Shown here in pieces: positions 8,893 through 17,113 of a stretch of 30,440 bases of DNA. The DNA is taken from positions 1-30,440 of the forward strand of contig URMH01000030.1 of NCBI GenBank assembly GCA_900549015.1, written 5' to 3'. Origin of the DNA: an uncultured Blautia sp. Lineage in GTDB: Bacteria > Bacillota > Clostridia > Lachnospirales > Lachnospiraceae. Numbering within the stretch: position 1 is the stretch's first letter; every line of letters starts with the position of its first letter. A program made the position numbers and the translations under genes. The notes beneath the pieces are model-generated. The model was not told where the DNA came from, searched no databases, and saw nothing but the letters and a program-made list of their open reading frames with translations.

Positions 8893-11800
8893 TTATTCTT
8901 CGTAATAACTGTAACGGTTTTTTCCCTTTTCCTTACTTTTATACAGAGCCATATCTGCCTTTTTTACTGCCTCTCTGTAGCTGAAATTTTCATGTTCTGC
9001 AAATACGATTCCCACGCTGCAGGCAAGCGAAATCTCCCGGATTTTTTCCAGTTCTTCAAACAATCTCTTCATTTTGCAGTCCAGATATGTCTTTTCAGAG
9101 ACATCCTGTACAAAAACAAGGAACTCATCTCCTCCCAGACGCCCCAGAAATTCTCCTTCTGAAAAAGTCTGCTTTAGCGCCTCTGCCAGAAGTTTCAGAG
9201 CCTCGTCTCCTTTTAAATGTCCATATCTGTCATTTATCTGCTTAAAATTATCCAGGTCAAGAATCACAAGCGCTCCTTTTCCTTCTTCCCCTGCTTCCAT
9301 CATAAAACGCTCCACTTCATACATGAAAATATTTCTGTTATAAAGCAGAGTGAGCGGATCTCGCTTTGCGGCACTTTCCTGCTCAAGCTCCCTCTTTTTC
9401 TGTGCATCTATATCTTCCAGATATAAAAGTGCATACAGATTTTCCGTATAACGGTCATGAAACACATGAATAACCAGTTTCATCCAGCATATCTGCCCTT
9501 TTACATATCTGCGAAAACACAACTTTCTGGTATGCACACCTTCCCTGTACATCTTTTTCATATATGAAAGATTGAGACACTCTCTGTATGCAGCTTCGTC
9601 CTCCGGAAATGTAACTTCATGCACTTTCTCGCCGATCATTTCCTCCATCTGCTTCCTGTTTTCTGCACAAACCTTCTTATACTCTTTCCATAAGCCTCCG
9701 GCTTCCACAATATTTCTGCCTTCCACATCAATCTCTGCATAGGCGGCTGTCTCTGAAATCAGAGCTTCATAAAAATCTTTTTTCTGCATATATTTCAGTT
9801 CCATTGCCCGCTCCTGCTCTGCCGGCTCGATCAAAACTGCCACTGTATTGGCATCTTTTCCCTTCTTACCCAGGCGTCCTGTCTTCATCCTGAAACAGTC
9901 ATATCTTCCCTTCTTAGTGCGAAGCAAAATTTCCACACCTGTCAAGTCCACCGTAGTCTCTCTGTTTTCAAAAATACTGCAGAATTTTTCTGCAAAATGA
10001 GGATGCACAATCTTTCTGTCAATCCAGCATCTGGGGAATCCCTTTTCTCTGATTTCTTCTCCGTCTAACATTTTTCTCTTTGTATGAAAATAAATCGTAT
10101 GTTTTTTTTCATTATATTCAAATCGTTCATTCTGCAGTCCTCCGGGCAGAAAATCAGGTCGCTCCACGCCGCTTACATTTCTGTGGTATCCCTCCAGACA
10201 GATCATGCCATTTTTGTCTTTTATTCGAACAGAGGTACATCTTGCAGTTATTTCTCCTCTTTCCGGATGATTCCACGTATATTCCACCTGAACAATTTTT
10301 CCTGTTTCTATTGCATTCCTCACGCCAAGGTCAACGTAATCATAATATCCCTCGCTGATTCTTCCATGCCAGTATTCATAACATTCATTTGGCGGAAGCA
10401 TTTCCTTCAGCCCCATGATCCGTCTCATAACCTGGTCTACATACATTTCACAGTAACCCGTTTCCGGATCAATCCGTATTTCCCACAGTCCAAGATTGGT
10501 ATTTTCCAGAACCTCGCAGTGATCACACTGAAACGCAGCCGTTTTTTCTCTCTTCCTTTCTGTTTCCTGGATTCTTAACTCCTCTTCTTTTTTTACACGG
10601 CTTTTATAAGCTTCTGACTCTTTTTCCATATAAAGCTGTTCCAGCACTTCTCTTTTACATGGTTTTCCAAAAAGAAATCCCTGCAGTATATCCGGTCGTA
10701 ATTCCCGAATGGTAAAAAGTTCATTTTCCTTTTCCACCCCTTCACAGCACACTGCAATCTGCGCGCTGCGGGCAATTTTAATGATATTGCTTAAAATGCG
10801 ATAATCATATGTGTTTTCCTGCACATCTTTTATAAAACAGCGGTCTACCTTGATTTCATCAATGTCTATACTTTTCAGATACCCCAGACTGGAATATCCT
10901 GTTCCAAAATCATCTATGGCAATTCGGATCCCATATCTTTTCCACTCATAAAATATTTTATTAAAATAGTCATAATCCTGAAGCTGAATGCTTTCTGTTA
11001 CTTCCAGTGTAAGTGCTTCGCCCGGAAGTCCTGTTTCTTTTAAAATATCAAGCACTGTATCTGTAATTTCTCTTTCCTGAAGCTGTACATAAGAAATATT
11101 GACACTGATGCCAAAATCCGGAACCTTCTTCCTCCACTTCACACACTGTTCTGCTGCTGTTTTTAACACCCAGTTTCCGGCTTCCCCTATCAGTCCGCTT
11201 TGTTCCAGAAGAGGAATAAACTGCCCAGGTCCCATTTCTCCCCATCTGGATGACCGGTATCGGAGAAGTGCTTCTGCTCCGTAAAGCCTGAAATCCTCTC
11301 CGTTTATTAATGGCTGATAGCAAAGATAAAATCCCTTACACCCTTTTTGAACGGCTTCCTTTATTTCATCAATAAACTGGATTTTATTCAGATTTTTCTG
11401 ATAATCTTCGGAAGAGAAAAACACAAGCTTATTTTTTCCCTCCCTTTTTGCTCTGTCAAGTGCATCCTCTGCATAAAGATAAATCATTCCACCGTCCATG
11501 TCTGACTTTTTTCCGTAAAAAGCTGCACCTGCTGAGACGGTACACCTTCCTTTAAGACAGTTTCTGACTTTTCCATAAAATTCCACAATGCTTTTTTCCT
11601 CACATTCCGGAAAAACCACAGCAAAACAATCTCCTGAAAGGCGATATAATTTCCACCCCGATTCTGTCTGTTCTTCCAGAACATTTGCTGTGATTTTCAG
11701 AATATAGTTTCCAAATGTTCTGCCATTTTTTATGTTCATAGGTTTCAGATCATCAAGTCCCAGAATCATCAGATACCCGTCGCTTTCCTTCAGGTACTTT

Positions 11801-12276
11801 CCCATATCCTCTGTAAACTTATCGCAATTCCAAAGCCCCGTCAGTTTGTCTACCTTACGCCGCATTGCCAGTTCCGAAATGCTTCCTATTAAAATCTGTA
11901 CAATTCCGTCCCTGTTTTTCTGTACTGTTCCTTTGCAGCGGATCCACACCTTATTTCCTTCGCTGTCCACAAGGCGGTATTCCAGGTTGTGATTTTCGCT
12001 GACTCCTTCCTCGATTTCCCGCAGACTTTTTCGAAGCAGCTCCAAATCCTTATGATACACAATGTCTTCCCATACATTCAGGGGAAAACCTTCTGTCCCT
12101 CTGTCCGGCAGCCCGTATTTCCTGCATATTTTACCGGTGAAATATGCCCGTTTATTTATTATATCGTAAATATACAGATAATCTTCTGTTGTCTCATCAA
12201 GAACCTGCATTGTCTGTATATATATATTTATGGTTTCTCTAATGCTCATATTTTTCTCTTTCATACCTTTTATCAC
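8893..12276 (-). CDS. PAS/degenerate GGDEF/EAL/PAS/GGDEF composite c-di-GMP protein
   Basis: The 1127-residue protein has a PAS-like domain (about 30-135), a degenerate GGDEF domain (143-290, signature SGDCF at 214-218), an EAL domain (about 300-550), PAS-like segments (about 590-705 and 840-955, with a less clear region between), and a canonical GGDEF domain (970-1125, GGDEF at 1048-1052). The EAL catalytic set looks intact: E335 in EALLR, N393, E425, D455/D456 in DDFGTGYSS, K476, E512 and Q532. Both phosphodiesterase and diguanylate cyclase activity are therefore plausible. No RxxD inhibitory site precedes the C-terminal GGDEF. No TM segment is seen, so it is likely a cytoplasmic sensor. 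The start is uncertain: GTG at 12276 shares a base with the upstream stop, and ATGs at codons 5 and 10 are alternatives. Confidence 0.93.
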   Translation of the reverse strand: MIKGMKEKNMSIRETINIYIQTMQVLDETTEDYLYIYDIINKRAYFTGKICRKYGLPDRGTEGFPLNVWEDIVYHKDLELLRKSLREIEEGVSENHNLEYRLVDSEGNKVWIRCKGTVQKNRDGIVQILIGSISELAMRRKVDKLTGLWNCDKFTEDMGKYLKESDGYLMILGLDDLKPMNIKNGRTFGNYILKITANVLEEQTESGWKLYRLSGDCFAVVFPECEEKSIVEFYGKVRNCLKGRCTVSAGAAFYGKKSDMDGGMIYLYAEDALDRAKREGKNKLVFFSSEDYQKNLNKIQFIDEIKEAVQKGCKGFYLCYQPLINGEDFRLYGAEALLRYRSSRWGEMGPGQFIPLLEQSGLIGEAGNWVLKTAAEQCVKWRKKVPDFGISVNISYVQLQEREITDTVLDILKETGLPGEALTLEVTESIQLQDYDYFNKIFYEWKRYGIRIAIDDFGTGYSSLGYLKSIDIDEIKVDRCFIKDVQENTYDYRILSNIIKIARSAQIAVCCEGVEKENELFTIRELRPDILQGFLFGKPCKREVLEQLYMEKESEAYKSRVKKEEELRIQETERKREKTAAFQCDHCEVLENTNLGLWEIRIDPETGYCEMYVDQVMRRIMGLKEMLPPNECYEYWHGRISEGYYDYVDLGVRNAIETGKIVQVEYTWNHPERGEITARCTSVRIKDKNGMICLEGYHRNVSGVERPDFLPGGLQNERFEYNEKKHTIYFHTKRKMLDGEEIREKGFPRCWIDRKIVHPHFAEKFCSIFENRETTVDLTGVEILLRTKKGRYDCFRMKTGRLGKKGKDANTVAVLIEPAEQERAMELKYMQKKDFYEALISETAAYAEIDVEGRNIVEAGGLWKEYKKVCAENRKQMEEMIGEKVHEVTFPEDEAAYRECLNLSYMKKMYREGVHTRKLCFRRYVKGQICWMKLVIHVFHDRYTENLYALLYLEDIDAQKKRELEQESAAKRDPLTLLYNRNIFMYEVERFMMEAGEEGKGALVILDLDNFKQINDRYGHLKGDEALKLLAEALKQTFSEGEFLGRLGGDEFLVFVQDVSEKTYLDCKMKRLFEELEKIREISLACSVGIVFAEHENFSYREAVKKADMALYKSKEKGKNRYSYYEE

Positions 12277-12848
12277 TAATTTTCAAACTGCTCTGTACAT
12301 ACTTCTGTATTTTTCTCTACCCGCTCCATAAACCTTCCTACTGTCTCCCTTACTTCTTCTACATCAAGAATACAGTCCTTCATTTTCTGTTTATACGGAC
12401 GTCTTTCAATTCCAAGAACATGATTTTTATAAGAAGTATCCACAAACCATTTTTCCAGACAGGGGACAAAATCCGGTGTTTCCAGTCTGCTACCATAAAC
12501 ACCGATCAGAAAAATTCTTCTCAGCATATCGTCATAAATCTCTTTATTCTCCATAAAAAAATCCTGACACCGCTCATTAAAACTAAAATATAAAGAAGAT
12601 GGATTTCCACTATACATGGGCACGATCATAATAATTCTGTCGTACTTGAAAAAACTTTCGTATAATGTGTAAACGTCATCTTCCCTGTATTTGCATTTTC
12701 CCTGCATACACTCATATTCACAGTCGCTGCACCTGTGCGTATGCAGGTTTTTGTAATGGATAACCATATCCCCTCTCTTTTTTATAAACTCTGCAATCGC
12801 CCCGCAGTTACCTTTTTCTCTCGCTGAAAAATTAATAATTAAATTCAT
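12276..12848 (-). CDS. flavodoxin-fold NAD(P)H-dependent oxidoreductase-like protein with Cys cluster
   Basis: The 190-residue protein starts with a beta strand and an FMN-phosphate-type loop (SAREKGNCGAIA), and has IIMIVPMYSGNPSS, typical of the flavodoxin-like/NADPH-dependent FMN reductase superfamily. A compact cluster C-x2-C-x3-C-x4-C (CSDCEYECMQGKC) sits where iron-sulfur flavoproteins carry [4Fe-4S] ligands, so a cluster is possible but unproven. The ATG follows GGGGGAGGAAGAG. Its stop overlaps the start of the c-di-GMP gene by one base, so the two are co-transcribed and probably coupled. The substrate is unknown. Confidence 0.75.
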   Translation of the reverse strand: MNLIINFSAREKGNCGAIAEFIKKRGDMVIHYKNLHTHRCSDCEYECMQGKCKYREDDVYTLYESFFKYDRIIMIVPMYSGNPSSLYFSFNERCQDFFMENKEIYDDMLRRIFLIGVYGSRLETPDFVPCLEKWFVDTSYKNHVLGIERRPYKQKMKDCILDVEEVRETVGRFMERVEKNTEVCTEQFEN

Positions 12849-12920
12849 CTCTTCCTCCCCCGTAAATCAATCAATGCAAATAATCCTGCTTCGAACTCTC
12901 TTAATTACTTAATTCTTGTG

Positions 12921-12950
12921 AAAAAACTGGAAGCAGTTGCCTACTTCCAG
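12921..12950 (-). terminator. intrinsic terminator of the phosphatase-to-trmL operon
   Basis: On the minus strand CTGGAAGTAG (12950-12941), GCAA loop (12940-12937), CTGCTTCCAG (12936-12927), then TTTTTT (12926-12921). This is a 10-bp stem with one G-U pair and a GNRA tetraloop. The trmL stop codon is within the 5' arm. Confidence 0.92.
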
Positions 12951-13441
12951 TCAAAATTTCGAAGATGTCCTTCCAGATTCATATGATTGAAATGATTCTG
13001 GCGAAGCGCCTCGTAAAGCACAATCGCCACAGAATTACTTAAATTAAGAGAACGTATATCTCCTATCATGGGAATCCTCACACAGGTTTCCTGATTCTTT
13101 ACGAGAATGTCTTCCGGAATCCCGGCGCTCTCTTTTCCAAACATAATATAGCAGTCCTCTTCATAAGAAACTTCTGTATATACATTGGGAGCCTTTGTTG
13201 TTGCATAATAAATTTTCGCTCCCGGATTTCTCTCCAGAAAATCCTCATAATCCACATATGTAGTCACATCTAAATCTTTCCAGTAATCCATTCCTGCCCG
13301 CTTGATCGCCTTTTCACTTAAACTGAAGCCAAGTGGTTCGATCAGATGAAGTCTCGTCCCTGTTGCCACGCAGGTTCTCCCGATATTTCCTGTGTTTGCC
13401 GGAATTTCCGGCTCATGAAGCACAATATTTAATCTTGCCAT
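12941..13441 (-). CDS. trmL: tRNA (cytidine(34)-2'-O)-methyltransferase (SPOUT)
   Basis: The 166-residue SPOUT methyltransferase begins with NIVLHEPEIPANTGNIGRTC and contains IMFGKESAGIPEDI and IRSLNLSNSVAIVLYE, the three signature motifs of TrmL/YibK with the trefoil-knot SAM site. It 2'-O-methylates the wobble nucleotide of certain leucine tRNAs. Length is typical of the family. The ATG at 13441 lies inside the 3' end of the upstream AIR-synthase-like gene (13-nt overlap), so translation is probably coupled. It is the last gene of its operon, and its stop is within the terminator stem. Confidence 0.95.
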   Translation of the reverse strand: MARLNIVLHEPEIPANTGNIGRTCVATGTRLHLIEPLGFSLSEKAIKRAGMDYWKDLDVTTYVDYEDFLERNPGAKIYYATTKAPNVYTEVSYEEDCYIMFGKESAGIPEDILVKNQETCVRIPMIGDIRSLNLSNSVAIVLYEALRQNHFNHMNLEGHLRNFDWK

Positions 13442-14049
13442 GTGGTTACTACTCCTTTTAATTCGTCCTTCGACGGACGCTCCAGATAACGGAAATTTTC
13501 TCCGCTGTACAGTTTTCTTGCAATTCCTCTTTCTGCCTGTCCGATAACTGCTGCCATAAAGCCCAGTTTTTCCAGCTTAAAAACAAGTTTTTCCCCTGAT
13601 GGAGTTCCAATTAAAATGGATCCTTTTCCATACAAACGGTAGGGATTTACAGAAAAAATCTCGGAAATCTCTATTGTCTCCTGTCGTATGGGAACTTTTC
13701 GCAAATCCACGGAAAGCCCCACCTCGGAAGCCTCCGCCATTTTCCAGAGTGCCGCTAAAAAACCACCCTCTTCAATTTCATAGAGGCTGTGAGCGCCAAG
13801 CTCCACTCCCAGATTCCAGGGAGAAATCTCTTCTCTTTCTGTATCTGCCCGGTACGTGTCATAAAGATTTTTACTGTCTGTCAGAAAACCTTTTGAAAAA
13901 TATTTTGCAAGCTCCTCTTCTTTTTCCTTTGCAATCACAGAAGTTCCCTTCAGACCTGCAGGACCCACTACCACGATTTCATCACCTGGAAGAAGTCTTC
14001 CTGTTATTTCCGCCTGAAGGGCTTCCATTGCCGCTTTTCCAAGTCTCAT
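13429..14049 (-). CDS. AIR-synthase-related C-terminal domain protein (PurM/HypE-like)
   Basis: This 206-residue protein resembles the C-terminal half of the PurM/HypE/SelD superfamily: LLPGDEIVVVGPAGLKGTSVIA near residues 20-40, a Gly-rich ELGAHSLYEIEEGGFLAALW segment, and FSVNPYRLYGKGSILIGTP, which is similar to HypE-type hydrogenase maturation factors. The N-terminal ATP-binding half of those enzymes is missing, since full-length members are usually above 300 residues. Catalysis on its own is therefore doubtful, and a partner or a purely structural role is possible. It sits between the small membrane ORF and trmL in a tight operon. No hydrogenase genes are visible, so the function is unassigned. 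Confidence 0.7.
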   Translation of the reverse strand: MRLGKAAMEALQAEITGRLLPGDEIVVVGPAGLKGTSVIAKEKEEELAKYFSKGFLTDSKNLYDTYRADTEREEISPWNLGVELGAHSLYEIEEGGFLAALWKMAEASEVGLSVDLRKVPIRQETIEISEIFSVNPYRLYGKGSILIGTPSGEKLVFKLEKLGFMAAVIGQAERGIARKLYSGENFRYLERPSKDELKGVVTTWQD

Positions 14050-14060
14050 AATATTCCGCC

Positions 14061-14165
14061 TTACAGAATCAGAGAAAGCACGGTTGGAACGACCATTGCC
14101 AGTACAAGGATCACTGCGATCACTGCTGTAAGCATTTTTCTTTTCTTCGGATCAAACATACCCAT
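14061..14165 (-). CDS. 34-residue single-pass membrane peptide (unannotated small gene)
   Basis: The minus strand from ATG 14165 encodes MGMFDPKKRK, then a hydrophobic helix of about 20 residues, ending in a stop at 14061-14063. AGAGGTG (about 14173-14179) lies 7 nt before this ATG; a second in-frame ATG is at 14159. The start overlaps the 3' end of the radical SAM gene, and the AIR-synthase-like gene follows after 11 nt, which argues for a real coupled gene. Short basic cytoplasmic tail plus one C-terminal TM gives a tail-anchored topology, as in some small Firmicutes membrane peptides such as Prli42. That comparison is of architecture only. The function is unknown. Confidence 0.72.
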   Translation of the reverse strand: MGMFDPKKRKMLTAVIAVILVLAMVVPTVLSLIL

Positions 14166-15822
14166 ATTCTTTCACCTCTTCGTTAATTTTCTTTGTTTCT
14201 GCATTATTTGTTAATGGATTTCTCTTTTCATAATCAAACAGCACAACATCCCCATTCTGGAATACCTCAATATGTGCCGTCTTTGGAACTTTCTTCTCTC
14301 TTCTGTACTCCCACACCATCTTTTCGTATAATTGCTGGGACGGTGCAAAAGAAGGACGGCTCTTTAAATTTTCCCGAAGATACAGATCAAGAAGCATCGC
14401 GTCCACAGCTTTTTCCCGGGAAATCTCCTGACGCTGTCCCAGAAATTCCAGCAGGATTTCGTATCTCCTCATTCTGGAATGAGAAATGCTGTGATACCCT
14501 TTTCCTTCATAAAATTTTCCAAGCTCCTCATACATAGAAAAGGCGTCCTCAAAAAAACCTTCCATATAATTCAGTGTATTTTGGAACTGTCCACTATTAT
14601 AGTACACTTCCACCATACTTTCCACTGTTTTCAGCTTTAAAATCTCTCCATAGGAAAGCCATTTTGTCGAAAGAACCTCATACGGCTCTCTCTCTTTGTG
14701 GAGAATCCCGTACTCCTTTGCCATCTCTTTCATAAGAGATCCTTTTAAAACTTTCAGAAAACCAAGCTGAAGCTGCTCCGGTTTCAGGGCATATACCTGA
14801 TTAAAGGAATTTCGGAAACTGTCGTAATTCTCATAAGGCAGTCCTGCAATCAGGTCAAGGTGCTGGTGGATATTTCCAAAGCTGCGTACTTTATTTACAA
14901 TTTCCGAAAGTCTTTCAAAATCCATCGTCCTTCTGATTGCCCTTATTGTCTCCGGATTTGTAGACTGCACTCCGATTTCAAGCTGAATCAAACCAGGTCG
15001 CATTTTTTCCATGAGAGACAGCTCCTCTTCTTTTAAAAGGTCCGCTGAAATCTCAAAATGAAAATTTGTAATGCCGTTGTCGTGCTCCAGAATATATTTC
15101 CATATTTCCATTGCATGGCTGTGTTTACAGTTAAATGTCCTGTCTACAAATTTTATCTGGGGCACTTTTCTGTCAATAAAAAACTGAAGCTCTTTTTTTA
15201 CAAGGTCGAGATTCCGGAAACGAAGCTTCTTATCCACAGAAGAGAGACAATAACTGCAGGAAAAAGGACAACCTCTGCTGCTTTCGTAATACACGATTTT
15301 ATTGCGGAAATCCTCCATATTTTCATAAGCGAACGGAACTTTACTTAAATCCATAATCTCCCGCCAGCCATTATGTAGGATTTTTCCCCCTGAATAAAAA
15401 GCGATGCCCGGAATTTCTTCCAGATTTCCTTTGTTGTCTACGTAAAATCTGCACAGCTCCCGGAAAGTCTCCTCCCCTTCGCCCACCATAACGCCGAAGA
15501 ATCCCGGATTCTTTTTCAAAAAGTCTTCCGCGTCAAAGGAAACCTCCGGACCTCCTGCCCAGAATACGGAATCCGGCAGGATTTTTTTCAGATCCTCCGC
15601 AATTTCTTTCACAAAAGAAACATTCCAGATATAGCAGGAAAAGCATATAATATCCGGCTTTTCCAGATAAATATCCCGGAGAATTTCGTCTTTCTGCTGA
15701 TTTATGGTATATTCTTTCAAAATTATATGTTCTCTGTATTCTCCTGCGTATGCCCTGAGATTGTACACGGCAAGATTTGAGTGAATGTATTTCGCATTAC
15801 ACGCTGCAAGTAAAATTTTCAT
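14152..15822 (-). CDS. B12-binding-domain radical SAM protein (DUF4080 type)
   Basis: The 556-residue protein has an N-terminal cobalamin-binding-like Rossmann domain (about 1-135, with KYIHSNLAVYNLRAY and FWAGGPEVSF), then a radical SAM core with C185-x3-C189-x2-C192 (CPFSCSYC) and IQLEIGVQSTNPETI. The C-terminal region (about 370-500) matches the DUF4080 style of these proteins. The family binds a [4Fe-4S] cluster and SAM. Members with B12 domains often methylate inert carbons or remodel rings, but this subgroup is uncharacterised to my knowledge and the classical DxHxxG cobalamin motif is not evident. It overlaps the phosphatase upstream by 26 nt and the 34-residue ORF downstream, so it is part of one operon. 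Confidence 0.9.
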   Translation of the reverse strand: MKILLAACNAKYIHSNLAVYNLRAYAGEYREHIILKEYTINQQKDEILRDIYLEKPDIICFSCYIWNVSFVKEIAEDLKKILPDSVFWAGGPEVSFDAEDFLKKNPGFFGVMVGEGEETFRELCRFYVDNKGNLEEIPGIAFYSGGKILHNGWREIMDLSKVPFAYENMEDFRNKIVYYESSRGCPFSCSYCLSSVDKKLRFRNLDLVKKELQFFIDRKVPQIKFVDRTFNCKHSHAMEIWKYILEHDNGITNFHFEISADLLKEEELSLMEKMRPGLIQLEIGVQSTNPETIRAIRRTMDFERLSEIVNKVRSFGNIHQHLDLIAGLPYENYDSFRNSFNQVYALKPEQLQLGFLKVLKGSLMKEMAKEYGILHKEREPYEVLSTKWLSYGEILKLKTVESMVEVYYNSGQFQNTLNYMEGFFEDAFSMYEELGKFYEGKGYHSISHSRMRRYEILLEFLGQRQEISREKAVDAMLLDLYLRENLKSRPSFAPSQQLYEKMVWEYRREKKVPKTAHIEVFQNGDVVLFDYEKRNPLTNNAETKKINEEVKEYGYV

Positions 15823-16420
15823 AAAGAAACTCCTGTTTTCTGTTGTGTTGATTTGATTCAGCCTGTTTTAATATTTTTCTTATATTTTCCTCTTTTGGAA
15901 TCATAATGTCAATATCCGCTTCCGGATTTTTTTCCGCATACGCAGTAAGCATATCTATCAGATTCTCTTTCGATTCCATATAATCTTCCAAAATAATATT
16001 TTCCGGAACTCCCAGACGTTTTAAAAGCAATGCAGATACAACCCCTGTTCTGTCTTTTCCTGCCGTACAAAAATACATAACATTTGATACAGCATTCAAT
16101 ATGGTATCCAGGATAAGCTCCATTTGCCCATCTATCATACTCAGATAACTTTCATAAAGCTGTTCCCTGGACTCCGGAATCTCTTCTCCACCTGTTACCG
16201 GCAGATGGTAATAAGTAAATTCTTCCATTTTCTGCAGCGGACATGGTTTACGCTTTAATTCCTGTTCAGAACGCAAATCTACAAGAGTAGTTATGTTATT
16301 ATCCATCAACCACAGAATTTCTTCCTTTGTTAAATTAAGCGGAACATCACTTCTTATATAGCGCATACTATCTACAGGAAGTGCACGTGTATTTAATGTT
16401 GAGCTGAATAATGACCCCAT
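15797..16420 (-). CDS. tyrosine-protein phosphatase family protein (Y_phosphatase3-like)
   Basis: The 207-residue protein has the P-loop FCTAGKDRTGVVSALLL with nucleophile C118 and R124 (C-x5-R), the form found in bacterial protein tyrosine/phosphoinositide phosphatases. The usual His before the Cys is Phe here. LVDLRSEQE near residue 47 is the other conserved motif of the family. It begins with RSDVPLNLT, so there is no signal peptide and it is probably cytosolic. AAAGGAG lies about 9 nt before the ATG. It is the first gene of the minus-strand operon ending at trmL, and overlaps the radical SAM gene by 26 nt. The substrate is not evident. Confidence 0.9.
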   Translation of the reverse strand: MGSLFSSTLNTRALPVDSMRYIRSDVPLNLTKEEILWLMDNNITTLVDLRSEQELKRKPCPLQKMEEFTYYHLPVTGGEEIPESREQLYESYLSMIDGQMELILDTILNAVSNVMYFCTAGKDRTGVVSALLLKRLGVPENIILEDYMESKENLIDMLTAYAEKNPEADIDIMIPKEENIRKILKQAESNQHNRKQEFLYENFTCSV

Positions 16421-16469
16421 TTGTATCTGCTCCTTTCCAGATATAGAATTGAAAAAATCAACGTCTCTC

Positions 16470-17018
16470 CTACAAAGTTTTCATCATAAACTCTGCATCT
16501 GCATATCTTCCATCAGAATATTTCACACTGTTGGGGAACGTTCCGTATTTCTTAAATCCCATTTTTTCATACAGCGCAATAGCATTTGCATTATCGGATA
16601 TAACTTCCAATTCCGCCTGCTCATATCCCATTTTCTTTGCTTCCTGTAGTGCTGTCTCCATCATCATTTTTCCGATTCCTGCACCGCAGTATTCCTGATA
16701 CAATGCTATGGCAATTTCACATCTGTGGGCATATCTTTTAAAGCTTCCCATTCTCGTAACAGAACAGTTTCCTACCTGTTTTCCATATATTTCTCCAATC
16801 AGTAAAAGCTCTCCGGGTTCTTCCATTTTACTTCTGATAAATGCCTCTTCCTGCTCCAGAGTTATTTTTATTTCGTCTGGCTCCCGGATAAGAAACGGAG
16901 TTTCACCTGATGTTACTTTTAAATAGCGAAGCAGAGCTTCTGCATCTGAAACATCTGCACTTCGCAAAATCACTGTGCGGTTTTGTTTGTCTTTTCTTTG
17001 TATTGGTTTCAGTATCAT
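16470..17018 (-). CDS. GNAT-family N-acetyltransferase
   Basis: The protein has a standard GNAT fold: N-terminal VILRSADVSDAEALL, acetyl-CoA motif A with IALYQEYCGAGIGKMMMETAL, and the C-terminal NANAIALYEKMGFKKYGT segment. It is about 182 residues if it starts at the ATG 17018, which is 9 nt after an AAAGGGG; the ATG at 17024 is an alternative, and the reading frame stays open to 17054 without a better ribosome site. It probably acetylates a small molecule or protein N-terminus, but the substrate is not predictable. It has its own promoter between the two acetyltransferase genes and a 50-nt gap to the phosphatase gene downstream. Confidence 0.9.
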   Translation of the reverse strand: MILKPIQRKDKQNRTVILRSADVSDAEALLRYLKVTSGETPFLIREPDEIKITLEQEEAFIRSKMEEPGELLLIGEIYGKQVGNCSVTRMGSFKRYAHRCEIAIALYQEYCGAGIGKMMMETALQEAKKMGYEQAELEVISDNANAIALYEKMGFKKYGTFPNSVKYSDGRYADAEFMMKTL

Positions 17019-17065
17019 AATCATTATCCCCTTTTTCTCTATCTGAAAATACAATTATTTCACAT

Positions 17066-17094
17066 ATCATAAAGCTTCTTTTCCAATTCTGCAA
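17066..17094 (-). promoter_or_regulatory. sigma-A promoter for the GNAT gene at 16470-17018
   Basis: On the minus strand TTGCAG (17089-17094), a 17-nt spacer and TATGAT (17066-17071) lie about 48 nt upstream of the chosen start. Confidence 0.65.
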
Positions 17095-17113
17095 GCACTT
17101 TTCCAACTCCTGC

